From REEB85 sp018971455 (lineage in GTDB: Bacteria; Pseudomonadota; Alphaproteobacteria; Acetobacterales; Acetobacteraceae), in assembly GCA_028871195.1 (NCBI GenBank), contig JAGWNT010000087.1, forward strand, positions 1 to 16,474: 16,474 nt of DNA, written 5' to 3'. Below, piece after piece: positions 14,013-16,474 of this stretch (position 1 is its first letter; the number at the start of each line of letters is the position of its first letter). Position numbers and translations under genes: made by a program. A model generated the notes under the pieces. That model had not been told where the DNA came from and searched no databases. It was given only the letters and a program-made list of their open reading frames with translations.

Positions 14013-15329
14013 TCAGATCGACTTGAGGAACACCGCGAGCTTGGTGGCGGCGGCCATCTTGTCCGTCTGGTCGAGTGCCGCGAGCTCGGCGGCCAGCCGG
14101 TCCATCGCCGACTCGTAGATCTGGCGCTCGGAGAAGCTCTGGTCGGGCTGGCCGGCGTTGCGGTGCAGGTCGCGGACCACCTCGGCGATGGCGATCGGAT
14201 CGCCGGAATTGATCTTCGCCTCGTATTCCTGCGCCCGGCGCGACCACATGGTGCGCTTGATGCGCGCGCGCCCCTTCAGCACCGCCAACGCCTCGTCGAA
14301 CATCTTGCGGGTGGCCAGCTTGCGGAGTCCGGCGGTGCGCGCCTTGGCGACCGGCACGCGCAGCGTCATCCGGTTCTCCTCGAAGGTGATGTGGATCAGC
14401 TCGAGGCGGTGGCCGGCAATGTCCTCGATGGCGATCTTCTCGACCCGGCCGACCCCGTGGGTCGGATAGACGACGTGGTCGCCCTCGACGAAATGCTCCT
14501 CCTTGGCGGCGATCCGCACCGGCATCACCGGCCGGCCATTCTGCATGGTGATGACGCCGGGGCGGGGTTCGGGCGGACGCGCGGACCCGGCCTTGACCTC
14601 GGCGGCGGGCTTGGCGGCGGATGAAGGCGAGGTGCTCCGGGTGTCGGGAGTCTCGAGAGCGGCTGGCTGAGCGGTCTGGGGCACGATACTCGGGTGATCC
14701 TTGGCAGGCGGTTGGCTGGACGGTGAAACGGTGGGGTGGGCGGCGGCCGGTTGGACCGGCGGCGCGACCGGCTTGGGCGGGGTGGCCGGCTTGGCCGCGG
14801 CGGGTGCCGCCGGGGCAAGCGGTTTCGCCTGAGAAGCCGCGGCCTGCTTCGCCGGCGCGGGCGCGGCGGCCTTCGCCGGAGCGGGCGCGACCGGCTTCGC
14901 CCGGCCCGCCTTGGCGGTGGGCTTGACGACGGGTTTGCCGACGGTTTTGCCGGGGACCGGCTTCGGCGCCGGCTTGGCCGGGGCCTTCGCGGCCGGCTTC
15001 ACGCCGGCGGCCGCGGCGGTTTTCAGGCCGGTTTTCGCGCCGGTTTTCGTATCAGCCTTCGCAGCACCGTGCGCGGCCCCCTTCACGGCGGGCTTCACCG
15101 CCGCCTTGACCGGCGGCTTGGCCGGGGCCTTGGCCGCCATTTTGGCGGCCGGCTTCGGCGCGGCCTTCGCCGGCAAATTGGCGACCGGCTTCGCGGCGGT
15201 CTTGGCGGCCGGCTTGGCGGCAGGCTTGCTGGCCGGCTTGGCAGGCGGCTTCGCCGCCTGGTGGTGCGATGCAGTCTGCGCGGCGGGGGCTCTGCGCAAG
15301 GGGGTGCGAGACGCGACGGACGCCTTCAT
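14013..15329 (-). CDS. carD: CarD/CdnL family transcriptional regulator with long Lys/Ala/Pro-rich N-terminal extension
   Basis: CarD/CdnL proteins bind the RNA polymerase beta subunit and stabilise the open promoter complex, notably at rRNA promoters. Residues 278-438 form the recognised protein: HFVEGDHVVYPTHGVGRV opens the Tudor-like polymerase-binding domain, and a helical DNA-binding part follows (RKMFDEALAVLKGRARI, MWSRRAQEYEAKINSGDP, IAEVVRDLHRN). The unusual feature is residues 1 to about 260: a basic K/A/P-rich tail, reminiscent of histone H1 or AlgP, then a Pro/Ser/Ala linker. GAGG precedes the ATG at 15329 with good spacing, supporting the long form. An internal ATG at 14546 (Met262) would give a normal-length CarD of 177 residues. 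The gene follows fdxA after a 286-base gap with its own candidate promoter, and ends at a bidirectional terminator. Confidence 0.92.
   Translation of the reverse strand: MKASVASRTPLRRAPAAQTASHHQAAKPPAKPASKPAAKPAAKTAAKPVANLPAKAAPKPAAKMAAKAPAKPPVKAAVKPAVKGAAHGAAKADTKTGAKTGLKTAAAAGVKPAAKAPAKPAPKPVPGKTVGKPVVKPTAKAGRAKPVAPAPAKAAAPAPAKQAAASQAKPLAPAAPAAAKPATPPKPVAPPVQPAAAHPTVSPSSQPPAKDHPSIVPQTAQPAALETPDTRSTSPSSAAKPAAEVKAGSARPPEPRPGVITMQNGRPVMPVRIAAKEEHFVEGDHVVYPTHGVGRVEKIAIEDIAGHRLELIHITFEENRMTLRVPVAKARTAGLRKLATRKMFDEALAVLKGRARIKRTMWSRRAQEYEAKINSGDPIAIAEVVRDLHRNAGQPDQSFSERQIYESAMDRLAAELAALDQTDKMAAATKLAVFLKSI
14760..15254 (-). repeat. Degenerate K/A/P repeat region coding the CarD tail
   Basis: This stretch encodes about residues 26-190 of the CarD protein and is made of imperfect short units such as AAKP, PAAK, APAK and PAKP, written at the DNA level as variants of GCCGGCTTGG / GGCTTCGCCGGC on the plus strand. 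Units are not exact copies, so it looks like an old, drifting repeat. Recombination or slippage could change its length between strains. Confidence 0.8.
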
Positions 15330-15400
15330 GCCAACCTCGAATCCTCGTGCCTACGTGAACCATGGCGGGGCGCTAATGACGTGCCGCGGCGGCGCCCGTT

Positions 15401-15432
15401 CCTGACGCCTCCGCCTGCCGCCCTGACGCCTC
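15401..15432 (+). repeat. Direct repeat in carD leader
   Basis: CCTGACGCCTC occurs at 15401-15411 and 15422-15432, a 21-base period (two helical turns), in the 286-base stretch between carD and fdxA. It would lie within the carD leader if the candidate promoter at 15508-15536 is used. No function can be assigned. Confidence 0.5.
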
Positions 15433-15507
15433 ATGCGAACCCGATCGGCCGGCGTCACCGCCGGTCCCGCGCAGCGGGCACGGCCCTCACCGGCCAATCG
15501 AAAACTT

Positions 15508-15536
15508 CACATACCACAAAAATTGCGCCGAGTCAG
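15508..15536 (-). promoter_or_regulatory. Possible carD promoter in the carD-fdxA gap
   Basis: On the minus strand CTGACT (15536-15531) and TATGTG (15513-15508) are separated by 17 bases. They match the -35 and -10 consensus at four and three of six positions and lie in the only AT-rich patch of the 286-base gap. Transcription from here would give a leader of roughly 170 bases before carD. The rest of the gap holds a GC palindrome near fdxA and a short direct repeat, and no coding sequence that I can support. Confidence 0.35.
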
Positions 15537-15589
15537 CGGATTGGCGGGCCCGGCCGACGGGTCAGCCCGCATCTGCGGCATGGCAGCCT

Positions 15590-15609
15590 CCCGCCGGCGC
15601 GCCGGCGGG
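15590..15609. terminator. 20-base GC-only palindrome downstream of fdxA
   Basis: CCCGCCGGCG followed directly by CGCCGGCGGG is a perfect palindrome lying 6 bases past the fdxA stop. In RNA it can form a very stable GC stem and may end or protect the helicase-S4-fdxA transcript. There is no T run after it, so it is not a classical intrinsic terminator. Confidence 0.4.
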
Positions 15610-15615
15610 GCGCGA

Positions 15616-15948
15616 TCAGGGCGTGCCAGGCTCCGGCGAGAACAGCGCGGCCTTGTCGGCCTTGCCCTTCCATTCATCCGCATCGGCCGGGGCCTCGCCC
15701 TTGCGGGTGATGTTGGGCCACAGCACGGCATATTGCCGGTTCTGCTCGACCCAGGCGCCGGCGCGATCATCGCTGTCCGGCACGATGGCCTCGGCGGGGC
15801 ATTCCGGCTCGCACACGCCGCAATCGATGCACTCGTCGGGATGGATCACCAGCATGTTCTCGCCGACGTAGAAGCAATCCACCGGGCAGACTTCCACGCA
15901 ATCCATGTATTTGCAGCGAATGCAGCTTTCGGTGACCACATAGGTCAT
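15616..15948 (-). CDS. fdxA: 7Fe-type ferredoxin FdxA
   Basis: A 110-residue cytoplasmic electron carrier with one 3Fe-4S and one 4Fe-4S cluster. Cysteines occur at 9, 12, 17, 21, 25, 40, 43, 46 and 50. In FdxA, Cys9, Cys17 and Cys50 hold the 3Fe-4S cluster and Cys21, Cys40, Cys43 and Cys46 the 4Fe-4S cluster; all are present. The N-terminus MTYVVTESCIRCKYMDC is typical. After the clusters comes the ~55-residue C-terminal extension usual for proteobacterial FdxA (WVEQNRQYAVLWPNITRK). The start at 15948 has an AGGAG site upstream and shares one base with the S4 protein stop (TGATG). Its redox partners are not in the window; helicase/S4/fdxA/carD is a common alphaproteobacterial order. Confidence 0.96.
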   Translation of the reverse strand: MTYVVTESCIRCKYMDCVEVCPVDCFYVGENMLVIHPDECIDCGVCEPECPAEAIVPDSDDRAGAWVEQNRQYAVLWPNITRKGEAPADADEWKGKADKAALFSPEPGTP

Positions 15949-16346
15949 CAGTCGGCGCTCCTGGTGCAGCTTGGAGCCAATCGCTCCGGCGCGCGGTATG
16001 CCGCCGTTTCGCCCTCGCCGCAAGAGACGCGTTGCACTGCGGCATCACCGTCCGGTGCGGCGATCACCCGATACAGCCCCTGCGCCTCCGCGGCCGGACC
16101 GCGCCGGCGGGCCAGCGCCAGCACCTCGACCACCCGCACCTCCCGGCCGAGCGGCACGGTCAGCACGTCGCCGACGCGCAGGCGCGCATGCGCCTTGTCG
16201 GTGGGCTGGCGGTTGAGGCGCAGCAGGCCGCCCTGAACCAGCTTCGCGCAGGCCGAGCGGGCGCGCAGGAAGCGCGCGCACCACAGCCAGGTGTCGAGCC
16301 GCTGCCAGTCCCGGTCCTCCGCCCCGGCCGCGCGCGGATCGCTCAT
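15948..16346 (-). CDS. S4-domain RNA-binding protein (Hsp15/HslR-like)
   Basis: A 132-residue protein with an S4 RNA-binding domain at about residues 15-75, related to the heat-shock protein Hsp15. In E. coli, Hsp15 binds stalled 50S subunits carrying peptidyl-tRNA. The typical start RLDTWLWCARFLRARSACAK is followed by LVQGGLLRLNR and the LRVGDVLTVPLGREVRVVEV strand region. The C-terminal 40 residues are low in recognised motifs. The ATG at 16346 overlaps the stop of the upstream gene in an ATGA, and its own stop overlaps the fdxA start. These overlaps place helicase, S4 protein and fdxA in one operon. Whether it acts exactly like Hsp15 is unproven. Confidence 0.9.
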   Translation of the reverse strand: MSDPRAAGAEDRDWQRLDTWLWCARFLRARSACAKLVQGGLLRLNRQPTDKAHARLRVGDVLTVPLGREVRVVEVLALARRRGPAAEAQGLYRVIAAPDGDAAVQRVSCGEGETAAYRAPERLAPSCTRSAD

Positions 16347-16474
16347 CGGCGCAGCGCGGCGAGGCCGGCGAAGGGGCTGTCGGGCGCCGCGGCGGGGCGC
16401 GGCGCCGGCGGGGCGGGGCGGGGCCGCGGCCAGGCCAGCATCGGCGGCGCCGGCGGGCCGAACTGCCCGGCGGG
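16343..16474 (-). CDS. C-terminal tail of a probable Suv3-like/DEAD-box helicase (5' part outside window)
   Basis: The last 43 codons of a minus-strand gene run in from the window edge and end in a TGA overlapping the S4-protein ATG. The visible tail is very rich in proline and alanine, with the ending DSPFAGLAALRR. The DSPFA-LAAL ending is typical of the helicase that precedes the S4 protein and fdxA in many alphaproteobacteria. No helicase motif is inside the window, so the identification rests on this short ending and on gene order. Confidence 0.55.
   Translation of the reverse strand, partial: PAGQFGPPAPPMLAWPRPRPAPPAPRPAAAPDSPFAGLAALRR

Noticed and set aside
14760..15254. CRISPR-like or tandem-repeat array suggested by recurring GCCGGCTTGG / GGCTTCGCC units
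   Set aside because: Units are short, imperfect, in frame with CarD and lack constant-length spacers. They encode the K/A/P tail.
14736..15405. Plus-strand frames opposite the CarD tail that look like an Arg/Gly-rich protein or an Ala/Gly/Leu-rich membrane protein
   Set aside because: Both are by-products of reading the K/A/P repeat DNA on the other strand. No ribosome site or family supports them.

Overview
This is a very GC-rich (roughly 70% by eye), gene-dense chromosomal window from an alphaproteobacterium, most likely of the Rhodospirillales/Acetobacteraceae type. That placement rests on an MmcB-family nuclease, a CarD/CdnL regulator, a 7Fe-type FdxA ferredoxin, the gene order helicase / S4 protein / fdxA / carD, and codon use saturated with G or C at third positions. 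It is inferred from gene content, not from a marker-gene phylogeny. I see no tRNA, rRNA, insertion sequence, phage gene or CRISPR array. Most of the window is ordinary core genome.

Layout. (1) 1-1864, plus strand: the queuosine genes queA (3' part only), tgt and queF, translationally coupled through 4-base overlaps, followed at 1892-2941 by a long-type 'cyclase' family metal-dependent hydrolase. (2) 2938-5899: a LysR regulator on the minus strand diverges from a DoxX membrane protein, an LigB/DODA-type dioxygenase and a PPP-family phosphoesterase. A strong 8+8 inverted repeat lies in the AT-richer gap between LysR and DoxX. (3) 5945-7420: an HldE-like heptose kinase/adenylyltransferase with unusual substitutions in both domains. 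(4) 7425-8646: MmcB nuclease and pterin dehydratase on the minus strand, diverging from a small zinc metallopeptidase. (5) 8650-13067: thpR and a GDSL esterase (tesA-like) on the minus strand, divergent from an ABC ATPase and a large FtsX-type permease. This is the same arrangement as tesA / ybbA-ybbP of E. coli, and here the two divergent ATGs lie in one CCATGG. (6) 13163-13939: a Bax-inhibitor-1 family membrane protein with its own gap, ending in a strong bidirectional terminator. (7) 14013-16474, minus strand: helicase tail, S4 RNA-binding protein, fdxA and a CarD protein with a ~260-residue Lys/Ala/Pro-rich N-terminal extension.

How they work together. queA, tgt and queF cover reduction of preQ0, its insertion into tRNA and ribosyl transfer, three steps of tRNA wobble modification. 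LysR, DoxX and dioxygenase look like one locally regulated unit dealing with an aromatic or quinone-like compound, which is an inference from family and layout. The ATPase and permease probably form one transporter, with the secreted esterase as its conserved neighbour. The most noteworthy items are the HldE-like protein with altered active-site motifs, the histone-H1-like tail on CarD, the LysR/DoxX operator candidate, and the shared start site of the esterase and ABC genes. No clearly new multi-gene system was found.
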